From contig JAHBTW010000003.1 of the NCBI GenBank assembly GCA_019638385.1, positions 248,001 to 312,000 on the forward strand: DNA of 64,000 nucleotides, in the 5' to 3' direction. The number at the start of each line of letters is the position of its first letter. The first letter of the stretch is position 1. A program made the position numbers and the translations under genes. The notes beneath the pieces were generated by a model, which did no database searches, had not been told where the DNA came from, and was given only the letters and a program-made list of their open reading frames with translations. Shown one piece after another: positions 24,916-31,183 of this stretch. This DNA comes from Saprospiraceae bacterium (GTDB lineage: Bacteria; Bacteroidota; Bacteroidia; Chitinophagales; Saprospiraceae).

Positions 24916-25482
24916 ATGGAACAACACGAATACTTCAAACTCTTTTACGACATCAGCACAAAAGACTATAATTTGCTGGCCGGTAAGCTCAAAAACAGGG
25001 CCTTTAAAAAGAACGACTTTATCACCGTTCCGGGGCAAATTCAGAAAGAGCTTTATTTTGTAAAAAGCGGCGTTCAAATGTCATTCTTTGATGCGGAGAA
25101 CAAAATTCATGTAATTGCCTTTACATACAGCCCCGGTCTTTGTGCTATTCCGGAATCCTTTTCATTTCAAACGCCTTCTAAATATTATCTGACTTGTTTG
25201 ACAGATAGTGAGTTTGAATACATCACGTTTGACGATCTCCAATCGTTGTTTGATCAATCACAACAAATTGAAAGACTTTTCAGAAAAATGACAGAAGCCG
25301 TTTTAGCAGGAATGATAAACCGGCATATTGAATTGCATTCGATGAGCATAGAACAACGCTTCAAAATATTTTGCCAAAGAAGCCCGCATTTACTCCAACT
25401 CGTGCCACATAAGTATATCGCATCCTATTTAGGAATTGACGCAACCAATTTCAGTAAGCTGTTTAATACAGTGAAGTTTTAA
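24916..25482 (+). CDS. Crp/Fnr-family transcriptional regulator
   Basis: 188 residues. Residues 25-115 form a cyclic-nucleotide-binding-like beta-roll (KNDFITVPGQIQKELYFVKSGVQMSFF), but the usual phosphate-cassette residues (G-E-x-x-x-x-R-A-A) are absent, as in most Bacteroidota members, so the effector is unknown. The C-terminal part has a helix-turn-helix near VPHKYIASYLGIDATNFSKLF. The gene starts 13 bp after tamL and is clearly more AT-rich than its neighbours. It precedes a hydrolase gene, and a palindrome at its stop codon is a likely binding site; the pair resembles a transferred regulator-enzyme cassette. Confidence 0.85.
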   Translation: MEQHEYFKLFYDISTKDYNLLAGKLKNRAFKKNDFITVPGQIQKELYFVKSGVQMSFFDAENKIHVIAFTYSPGLCAIPESFSFQTPSKYYLTCLTDSEFEYITFDDLQSLFDQSQQIERLFRKMTEAVLAGMINRHIELHSMSIEQRFKIFCQRSPHLLQLVPHKYIASYLGIDATNFSKLFNTVKF

Positions 25483-25533
25483 TCTTGGTATAGACCAAGA
25501 TGGTTTTGCAAGATCGCCGCGACCTTTGCAAAA
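25482..25533 (+). promoter_or_regulatory. Two inverted repeats between the Crp/Fnr and hydrolase genes
   Basis: ATCTTGGT-ATAG-ACCAAGAT (25482-25501) is a perfect 8-bp dyad overlapping the stop codon of the regulator gene. Three bases later TTTTGCAA (25504-25511) and TTGCAAAA (25526-25533) form a second dyad with a 14-base spacer. Both are candidate operators controlling the hydrolase gene. Confidence 0.5.
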
Positions 25534-25538
25534 AAAGT

Positions 25539-26399
25539 ATGACACACAGTTGGCTCGACAAAACGGAATATCCGTTTACTTCCAAATTCTTTGCAGTTGG
25601 CGAACACAAACTTCATTACATTGACGAAGGCCGGGGAGAAACATTGCTGTTTGTTCACGGAACGCCATCCTGGAGCTTTGATTACAGGCATATTATCAAA
25701 GACTTAAGCCAATCGTATCGCTGTATTGCAATTGACCACATCGGCTTTGGTTTATCTGACAAGCCGGCACATTTTGATTATTCGACTCAAAACCACAGCA
25801 AGACGCTTGAGCAGTTTATTTTGGATAAACAGCTTTCAAACTTCACGCTGGTGGTTCATGATTTTGGCGGGCCTATCGGGTTGAATTTTGCCATTCAATA
25901 TCCTGAAAAGGTTAAGCAATTAGTGATATTAAATTCTTGGCTTTGGAGCAGCCAAACAGACCCCGAATTTGTAAAACTGAGCAAGGTATTAAAAAGCCCC
26001 TTGTTGCCATTTCTGTACCGGTATCTCAATTTTTCACCAAAATTCATCTTACCAAAATCTTTCGGAGACCGGAAAATTTCAAAAAAAACATTGAAGCAAT
26101 ACACCAAGCCATTTGCAGACAAAACACAGCGAAACGGCGCCTTAGCCTTTGCCAGGTCATTGCTCAATGATCAGGATTGGTTTGAGCAGCTCTGGAATAA
26201 AAAGCAGTCCATTTCAGCTAAACCGACGCTGTTTATATGGGGGCTTAAAGACCCCGTCATTAAACCGAAATATTTAGACAAATTTATTTCAGGCTTTCCT
26301 AACTCACAGGCAATCACACTTGAGTCAAGCGGCCATTTTTTGCAAGAAGAAGAGCCTGAAATAGTTGTTGAAGCCATTCGCAATTTTACGAGGGGATGA
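25539..26399 (+). CDS. Alpha/beta hydrolase, haloalkane-dehalogenase-like
   Basis: 286 residues from the ATG at 25539 (MTHSWLDKTEYPFTSKFF). The order of motifs is LFVHGTPSWSFDYRHI (oxyanion-hole HGTP and the halide-binding Trp/Ser region), DHIGFGLSDKP, VVHDFGGPIG with Asp as the nucleophile in place of the serine of esterases, GLKDPVI (acidic residue) and SGHFLQEEEP (catalytic His). An Asp nucleophile with WSFxYR strongly suggests the haloalkane/fluoroacetate dehalogenase branch, though the second halide-binding residue is uncertain and the true substrate may be an ester or epoxide. AT-rich like the upstream regulator. A start at 25500 in the same frame lies inside the palindrome region and is less likely. 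Confidence 0.85.
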   Translation: MTHSWLDKTEYPFTSKFFAVGEHKLHYIDEGRGETLLFVHGTPSWSFDYRHIIKDLSQSYRCIAIDHIGFGLSDKPAHFDYSTQNHSKTLEQFILDKQLSNFTLVVHDFGGPIGLNFAIQYPEKVKQLVILNSWLWSSQTDPEFVKLSKVLKSPLLPFLYRYLNFSPKFILPKSFGDRKISKKTLKQYTKPFADKTQRNGALAFARSLLNDQDWFEQLWNKKQSISAKPTLFIWGLKDPVIKPKYLDKFISGFPNSQAITLESSGHFLQEEEPEIVVEAIRNFTRG

Positions 26400-26411
26400 A
26401 AAACCGACTTT

Positions 26412-27491
26412 TCAACATCCCCCTCCCGGTACGGCATAAATCACCTGCCCGGAAACGGCGAAGTTGAACCCCGATTGGCCCTTGGCAGGGAGCACGAGTT
26501 CCCATCTTTTGCCCTGATCGGAGGAGCGGTAAATGCCGGTGTCGAAGCTGCAAAAGAGGTATTCGCCCACCTGTATGATGTCGTAGATGTCGCGTGTCTT
26601 CGAAAGGCGCTCGTCCATGTCGTATATGCCCTGAAGCGGTAAAAGGGACTGCTCCATGCGCTGCCAGGTTTTGCCGCCGTCGGCAGAAGCGCGCAGCCGG
26701 CTCGTAATGCCGTCGGGATTGATCTTTGAGGGGTCTCTGGTACCGAGAATAGTGACGAAACTGTCCTTGATGAGACCTGTTTTTTTGGCCAGAATATTTT
26801 CGTTGAGCGCATACTCCCAGTGTTCGCCGCGGTCGGTGGAGCGGAGTACGCCCTGCAAGCCGCCGCCGATCAGTATGCCGTTTGCCTCCACGATGTTCAG
26901 TATCAGGCCGTCAGAAAATACCTGTTTCCAGGTTTGTCCGCCGTCGGCGGATTTAAAAATGCCGTTGTCAGTACCGACGAACAAGGCTCCGTCCGAGCTT
27001 TCCAGCACCGTTTGAATGGTCTTTTCTTTCAGTGTGCCGGTCAGGTCCCTCCATATATCGGTGCCCGCTACGTTTTGGAGCAGGCCGTGCCCGTAGCCGC
27101 CGGCATACAAGCCGGCCCGGCCCGGAGCAACAGCGGTGATCCTTCCGGAAAGCAGAACTTCCTGCCGCCATGCCGGAGCGGCGTAGCTGTTGCTGCGATA
27201 CAATCCGTTTTCGGCGCCCAAAAAGACTTCGCCGTCGCTTGCGAAAAGCCCGAGGACCTGTAAATTCCGAGGTAGCCCTGCGCTGACGTCCTGCCAGGTT
27301 TGCCCGCCGTCCATGGATCGAAAAACAATGCCAGCAGTTGGTTTGCGGGCTTCTTCCACGCTCAGCAGGCCGAGGTCGAGATATTGAAAGCCTGAGTTGG
27401 CAATAGCCAATGGCTGAGCCTGTTGTTGTGCCGGCTGGCAGGAGACGAAGGATTGTAAAAAGAGAAAAAAAGCAAATAGATGGACTTGCAT
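26412..27491 (-). CDS. BNR-repeat lipoprotein (beta-propeller)
   Basis: 359 residues from the ATG at 27491, which yields a lipoprotein signal MQVHLFAFFLFLQSFVSC (Cys18). The body has at least six Asp-box units (RSMDGGQTWQD, KSADGGQTWKQ, RSTDRGEHWEY, ASADGGKTWQR, RSSDQGKRWEL) spaced about 45 residues apart, consistent with one beta-propeller. The composition is GC-rich like the chromosome at large, unlike the two genes to its left. Function unknown; similar propellers occur in photosystem-assembly (Ycf48-like) and sialidase-type proteins. The promoter element TACCTTTG lies 30 bp upstream. It ends 12 bp from the convergent hydrolase gene. Confidence 0.85.
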   Translation of the reverse strand: MQVHLFAFFLFLQSFVSCQPAQQQAQPLAIANSGFQYLDLGLLSVEEARKPTAGIVFRSMDGGQTWQDVSAGLPRNLQVLGLFASDGEVFLGAENGLYRSNSYAAPAWRQEVLLSGRITAVAPGRAGLYAGGYGHGLLQNVAGTDIWRDLTGTLKEKTIQTVLESSDGALFVGTDNGIFKSADGGQTWKQVFSDGLILNIVEANGILIGGGLQGVLRSTDRGEHWEYALNENILAKKTGLIKDSFVTILGTRDPSKINPDGITSRLRASADGGKTWQRMEQSLLPLQGIYDMDERLSKTRDIYDIIQVGEYLFCSFDTGIYRSSDQGKRWELVLPAKGQSGFNFAVSGQVIYAVPGGGC

Positions 27492-27521
27492 GATGTTGTC
27501 TGATTTGGTGAAACAATACGC

Positions 27522-27529
27522 CAAAGGTA
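27522..27529 (-). promoter_or_regulatory. -7 element for the BNR lipoprotein gene
   Basis: The reverse strand reads TACCTTTG, an exact TAnnTTTG match 30 bp before the ATG. Confidence 0.45.
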
Positions 27530-27600
27530 CAGGCAGTGAAAGGCCGAACTGATTTTCGCTTGTAAAAGAATGTAACGGTTGTGTAAAAGGATGTGAGGCC

Positions 27601-27688
27601 TTAGCTCCACCCCTCCCGATAAGCTCGCCCTACAAACTGATTCGCCATTTCCAGGTTCTTCACCCGCATGGTCGCTGCATCCCACTCC
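27601..27688 (-). pseudogene. Detached 3' end of the Gfo/Idh/MocA oxidoreductase gene
   Basis: These 88 bp match the last 88 bp of the oxidoreductase gene (29553-29640), including the stop codon, with a single difference (TAA here, TAG there). Homology begins exactly at the stop codon and breaks off where the foldback element begins. It encodes only the final 28 residues and has no start. Confidence 0.85.
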
Positions 27689-27696
27689 TAAACCAA

Positions 27697-27876
27697 GGAA
27701 CGTGGAGCAAATAAGTTGCCTGATTTCGGCGAGACTATTTTTTGGCTTCGCCGAACTTACGTTTCGTCAGGCAAGGCGCGAGGAGGGAAGATAGCAGCGC
27801 TACCTGACCGACGAAGCAACGCAGCATGATGAAAAAAGAGGCCGACCAAATCGGTAAGTTATTCACGATACGTTCC
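27697..27876. mobile_element. 180-bp MITE-like foldback element
   Basis: The two ends are imperfect inverted repeats of about 30 bp: the left begins GGAACGTGGAGCAAATAAGT and the reverse complement of the right begins GGAACGTATCGTGAATAACT, then both continue into CC(T)GATTT. A further inner pair (TTTCGTCAGG near 27761 and CTGACCGACGAAGC near 27803) makes the whole element fold back on itself. It has no reading frame of note and no target-site duplication that I can see. It lies exactly at the junction of the two duplicated gene ends. Confidence 0.55.
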
Positions 27877-27882
27877 GAAGCA

Positions 27883-28078
27883 TCGGCTCCGGCTTTGGCT
27901 TGCGATTGGATTTGATCTATTTTATTATCCGAATGGACCTGGGGTGCAACTGCGCAATCCGCGCCCCGTCCGCAATGCCATGAACCCCAATCCCCGCGAG
28001 TGGGACTACTGGGAAAACTTCCAGGGCTGGGGCATGCGCGACATTAATTTCAATTTCGGGCTGGGGTATCCATTTTGA
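27883..28078 (+). pseudogene. Detached, frameshifted 3' end of tamL
   Basis: 196 bp aligned to the last 197 bp of tamL (24706-24902), about 94% identical, ending at the same stop codon. One G of a five-G run is missing near 27940, which breaks the frame. Most other differences are synonymous in the tamL frame, suggesting it was once part of a working but diverged tamL allele. Confidence 0.88.
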
Positions 28079-28222
28079 GAAGGTTTCGATGAAATGAAGT
28101 GCTCCCCCAAAACCGGGGATTTAAAAACTTCCGGCACGCAGCATTCCACACTGAGAGGATCAAATTCAGCCGGGAACTACTCGATTTTGTATCGCGGTAT
28201 TGATGGAATCCCCAACAAGCTT

Positions 28223-28468
28223 TTATAACGGGAACAGGTGGAGCAATGCTAACAAAATGCTCATCGCAATGGTGGCTAAACCCAATTCTCTATTCAAAAA
28301 GGTGGTCCCAAAAGAAAAAATTGAGAAGGCAAAATATGTAGCATGTGGACGTGGCCCTATCGGAAAAAAAAGTAAAGCCACACCCAAAAACATAATTGGG
28401 AATCCCCAAAAATTAACTTTCAAATTCCTGTTGTTTTTCGGGTATCGGTATCGGTCAAGAAATTTCAT
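28223..28468 (-). CDS. Small three-helix membrane protein (possible immunity partner)
   Basis: 81 residues: a basic N-terminus (MKFLDRYRYPKNNRNLKVN) and three hydrophobic segments at about 20-38, 43-58 and 62-81. No family is recognised. It begins 25 bp after the stop of the Cys/Gly-rich lipoprotein gene on the same strand and shares its AT-rich composition, so the two are probably co-transcribed. Small hydrophobic proteins directly downstream of an exported toxin-like protein are often immunity proteins; that role here is inference only. The coding status rests on the clean basic-then-hydrophobic layout. Confidence 0.55.
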   Translation of the reverse strand: MKFLDRYRYPKNNRNLKVNFWGFPIMFLGVALLFFPIGPRPHATYFAFSIFSFGTTFLNRELGLATIAMSILLALLHLFPL

Positions 28469-28493
28469 ACGAGTAAGTGTTTTATTTTATTCA

Positions 28494-29381
28494 TCATTCA
28501 TCGCATTCCACGTGTTGCCTGCAGTGTTCGCAATCAGACGCTCTATAGTTTCTGATTCGTAAAAGATTACGTCCATAGTAAATACCTCCATGAATTGCCC
28601 CGCTAGATATCCCAAAAGAGCCAAACTCAATTGCTCCTACCGCTGCACCTGGAAGCCCTCCGGTGAATAAACCAAATGCCCCTCCAATGCCTCCAAGAAC
28701 AGCTATATGAGTTGTCCAAATAGTAAAGCTAGTTCCTAAAAGGTCTCTACTTCTATCATCGTAAGACGCACAGGCTTCATTAATACATCGCTCTTGCGCA
28801 TAACACAAGGGATTGAATCCACAACAATTGTCAAAGCGAAATTCCAATGATCCATTTAAAAAAGACGAATCTTCACTTCCCGGAAAATAAAATAGGCCCA
28901 TTGATTTGTTGGCCCAGATAGACAAGAAAGTATCAACTTGGTTTTGGGTAGTAAATTGAGCAAAGGTTGTTGCATATTTATTCTTCATGGCCAAAGTGAC
29001 CTGTCCAGCTTGATGTACTAAGGAGTCGAACTCGGTTTCTGAGTATGTCAACAGGTTCCTGATAAATATGAAGTCATCAACACTAAGGGTGTCTCCGATT
29101 TCCCAAGTTTCAAGTTTTTGATCAAGTTGTGAAATAATCAATGTGTCTAAATTCTCAAATTCTGTAAAAATTTTTTGCGTTAGCGAGTTTTGAATCTTAA
29201 CGAACTCCAAAAATATACTATCCGCCACAATCTCGTTCACCAGTAACTCTAAAGATTCTACAGAGCGGTATTCAACTCCATGAGGAGCATCATCGACAAG
29301 TGTATCAGCGAAGTCCTTGTCGCTACACGAAACAATTGAAAATAGCAATATTATTAGTGGAAAAAATAAGTAACGGTGCAT
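28494..29381 (-). CDS. Lipoprotein with Cys clusters flanking a glycine-rich hydrophobic segment
   Basis: 295 residues from the ATG at 29381 (lipoprotein signal MHRYLFFPLIILLFSIVSC, Cys19). Residues 30-160 are acidic and probably helical. The C-terminal third has five cysteines at 186-204 (CC, CYAQERC, NEAC), then a hydrophobic glycine-zipper-like stretch at 226-270 (GGIGGAFGLFTGGLPGAAVG and onward), then C-x-x-C and a last Cys at 284, 287 and 293. This layout resembles exported bacteriocin-like or membrane-inserting domains, but no family is recognised. It is AT-rich relative to the chromosome and sits between duplicated gene ends. The promoter has a dinucleotide tract (29421-29450). A longer frame to 29477 runs through that tract and is rejected. 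Confidence 0.7.
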   Translation of the reverse strand: MHRYLFFPLIILLFSIVSCSDKDFADTLVDDAPHGVEYRSVESLELLVNEIVADSIFLEFVKIQNSLTQKIFTEFENLDTLIISQLDQKLETWEIGDTLSVDDFIFIRNLLTYSETEFDSLVHQAGQVTLAMKNKYATTFAQFTTQNQVDTFLSIWANKSMGLFYFPGSEDSSFLNGSLEFRFDNCCGFNPLCYAQERCINEACASYDDRSRDLLGTSFTIWTTHIAVLGGIGGAFGLFTGGLPGAAVGAIEFGSFGISSGAIHGGIYYGRNLLRIRNYRASDCEHCRQHVECDE

Positions 29382-29420
29382 AGTTGCGGTGTTTTTAATT
29401 TGGTAAAAGTGTTCATAGTT

Positions 29421-29450
29421 CAAATTTACACACACACACACACTAATTTT
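29421..29450 (-). promoter_or_regulatory. Promoter with a TG dinucleotide tract next to the -7 element
   Basis: The reverse strand has TAAATTTG (29421-29428), an exact TAnnTTTG match, immediately preceded by an uninterrupted 15-base GT/TG tract (29429-29443). The tract fills most of the interval where the -33/-7 spacer should be. The lipoprotein start is 40 bp downstream. A -33 TTG is not evident at the present spacing. Confidence 0.5.
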
Positions 29451-29552
29451 TTGGTAATTTTTTTCGCTTTTTAACAAAAAGACCTGCGCTACGAAGGCGG
29501 CAATATGCCCATCCGGGGCGCGGCAATCTGGCGTTATGCAAAGTCGTACAGG

Positions 29553-30971
29553 CTAGCTCCACCCCTCCCGATAAGCTCGCCCTACAAACTGATTCGCCAT
29601 TTCCAGGTTCTTCACCCGCATGGTCGCTGCATCCCACTCCAAACGAACGCGACCGGGATAATCGTAGGGCGCCCAGGAATCCGGGGTCTTGCCCGGCTGC
29701 AAGGTTTTGACATCAAAACACCGCACCGCCAGGTTGCCGATGAGCAGGATTTCCGTGAGCGGACAAGCGTATTCAAATGGGGAAGAGGATTGTCCCAAGC
29801 CCTTACAGGCATCCGCCCACACCATTTGATGAGAACCTTTGTAGCGCGGCTGCGTGGGTTTGGGTGTTTTGAAATCCTTCATGCGGGTATTTGGCAGCAG
29901 GGTAGGGTTTTGGCCGTAAATGCCGCAGAGTAGTTTCCCTTTAGAACCTTCAAACAATACGCCGCCGTCCCAGGTGCCGAACGGTTCGTTGGGGCCGAGT
30001 TCGGCGGGGCGCATGGGCCGGATGCCGCCGTCGTACCACAGCAATTCACAGGCCGGCATACCGGTGCGGGCAGGAAAATCGTATTTGACGACAGACGAAG
30101 GCGGGCAACTCTCTTTGTAATCGGCTTCCACAAAATCGCCCGACCACACGGTAGTGGCGTTGGCCTCCACTGCGGTGGGCGCCGTAAGTTTCAATGCGCG
30201 ATAAGGTACGTCCATGAGGTGGCAACCCATGTCGCCAAGCGCCCCGGTGCCGAAGTCCCACCAGCCGCGCCAGCGGAAAGGCAGATAGGCATCGCTGAAA
30301 GGGCGATAGGCAGCAGGGCCGAGCCAGAGGTCCCAGTCCAATTCGGACGATATCGGGTCGGCCGTACGGGGCGTGGGTACGCCCTGCGGCCACACGGGGC
30401 GGTTGGTCCACACATGCACGCGGGTGACTTTCCCGATGGCGCCGGCTTGTATCCATTCGGCCACTTCGGCATTGCAATCCATCGAGGCGCCCTGATTGCC
30501 CATTTGGGTCACCACTTTGTATCGGCGCGACGCCTCCAGAAGTTGGCGCGCTTCAGCGATGTTGTGCGTCAGCGGTTTTTCCACATATACATGCTTGCCC
30601 ATTTGCATAGCGGCCAGGGTGGCCACGGCATGGGTGTGGTCTGGGGTAGTCACCATCACGCCGTCAATGTCGCGGCCCATAGCGTCGAGCATTTTGCGAT
30701 AATCCTTGAAACGGGCGGCTTTGGGCAGCGTTTGGTACGCCTTTGCTGCGCGGCGATCGTCCACATCACAGAGGGCTACAATGTTATGGGTGTCTTTCAG
30801 ATGGTGAATATGATTTTCGGCTTTGCCACCCGCCCCCACGAGAGCGATGTTCAGTCGGTCGCTGGGCGGAATATAACCCTTACCTCCGAGGACGAAGCGC
30901 GGAACAATCATGACACCGGCGCCGGCGAGCGCGGTTTTTTCAAGAAATTGGCGACGGGTGGATTTTTTCAT
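29553..30971 (-). CDS. Tat-exported Gfo/Idh/MocA family oxidoreductase
   Basis: 472 residues. The N-terminus MKKSTRRQFLEKTALAGAGVMIVP carries a classic twin-arginine motif (S-T-R-R-Q-F-L-E-K), so the folded, cofactor-loaded protein is exported by Tat. A Rossmann NAD(P) site follows (LNIALVGAGGKAENHI, about 40-56), then CDVDD, the EKPLTHN motif (about 131-137) with the family's catalytic-region Lys, and a C-terminal substrate domain. Relatives act on sugars, inositol or glycosidic substrates, some as glycosidases or epimerases with bound cofactor. The last 88 bp are duplicated at 27601-27688. A variant -7 element TAACTTCG lies 20 bp upstream (30991-30998). Confidence 0.9.
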   Translation of the reverse strand: MKKSTRRQFLEKTALAGAGVMIVPRFVLGGKGYIPPSDRLNIALVGAGGKAENHIHHLKDTHNIVALCDVDDRRAAKAYQTLPKAARFKDYRKMLDAMGRDIDGVMVTTPDHTHAVATLAAMQMGKHVYVEKPLTHNIAEARQLLEASRRYKVVTQMGNQGASMDCNAEVAEWIQAGAIGKVTRVHVWTNRPVWPQGVPTPRTADPISSELDWDLWLGPAAYRPFSDAYLPFRWRGWWDFGTGALGDMGCHLMDVPYRALKLTAPTAVEANATTVWSGDFVEADYKESCPPSSVVKYDFPARTGMPACELLWYDGGIRPMRPAELGPNEPFGTWDGGVLFEGSKGKLLCGIYGQNPTLLPNTRMKDFKTPKPTQPRYKGSHQMVWADACKGLGQSSSPFEYACPLTEILLIGNLAVRCFDVKTLQPGKTPDSWAPYDYPGRVRLEWDAATMRVKNLEMANQFVGRAYREGWS

Positions 30972-31022
30972 GGCGATGGCTTTTGAAAAGCGAAGTTAGA
31001 CGATAAGAAGCGAATCAGGTAC

Positions 31023-31062
31023 AAAAAAAGGAGTTTCACGGAGCAAAACTCCCTGGAACTCC
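31023..31062 (-). terminator. Terminator downstream of the acyl-CoA dehydrogenase gene
   Basis: On the reverse strand GGAGTT ... AAACTCC closes a hairpin that contains a second small stem (GGAG/CTCC) and runs into seven T residues. Confidence 0.7.
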
Positions 31063-31070
31063 TTTATCCC

Positions 31071-31183
31071 GGTGGAGACTCTCCACCTTCGCTATGCTCT
31101 CTGCCCACCGGTAGGCGTTGCACTGCAACGTCTGCTTACGCTGTGCATCATGCCCTCTGCTCTTATGCTGTGTGCTCTCCTGC
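31071..31183. repeat. Perfect dyad and degenerate heptad repeats
   Basis: GGTGGAGACTCTCCACC (31071-31087) is a perfect dyad. From 31149 a TGC recurs every 7-8 bases (CATGCCC, TCTGCTC, TTATGCT, GTGTGCT), and GCTATGCTCTCTGCCC at 31091 is similar. Same style as the heptads at 21610 and 42684. Confidence 0.45.

Noticed and set aside
27362..27685. Reverse frame sharing its first 28 residues with another at 29443-29637
   Set aside because: The shared start is out-of-frame reading of the duplicated oxidoreductase end, not a gene family.
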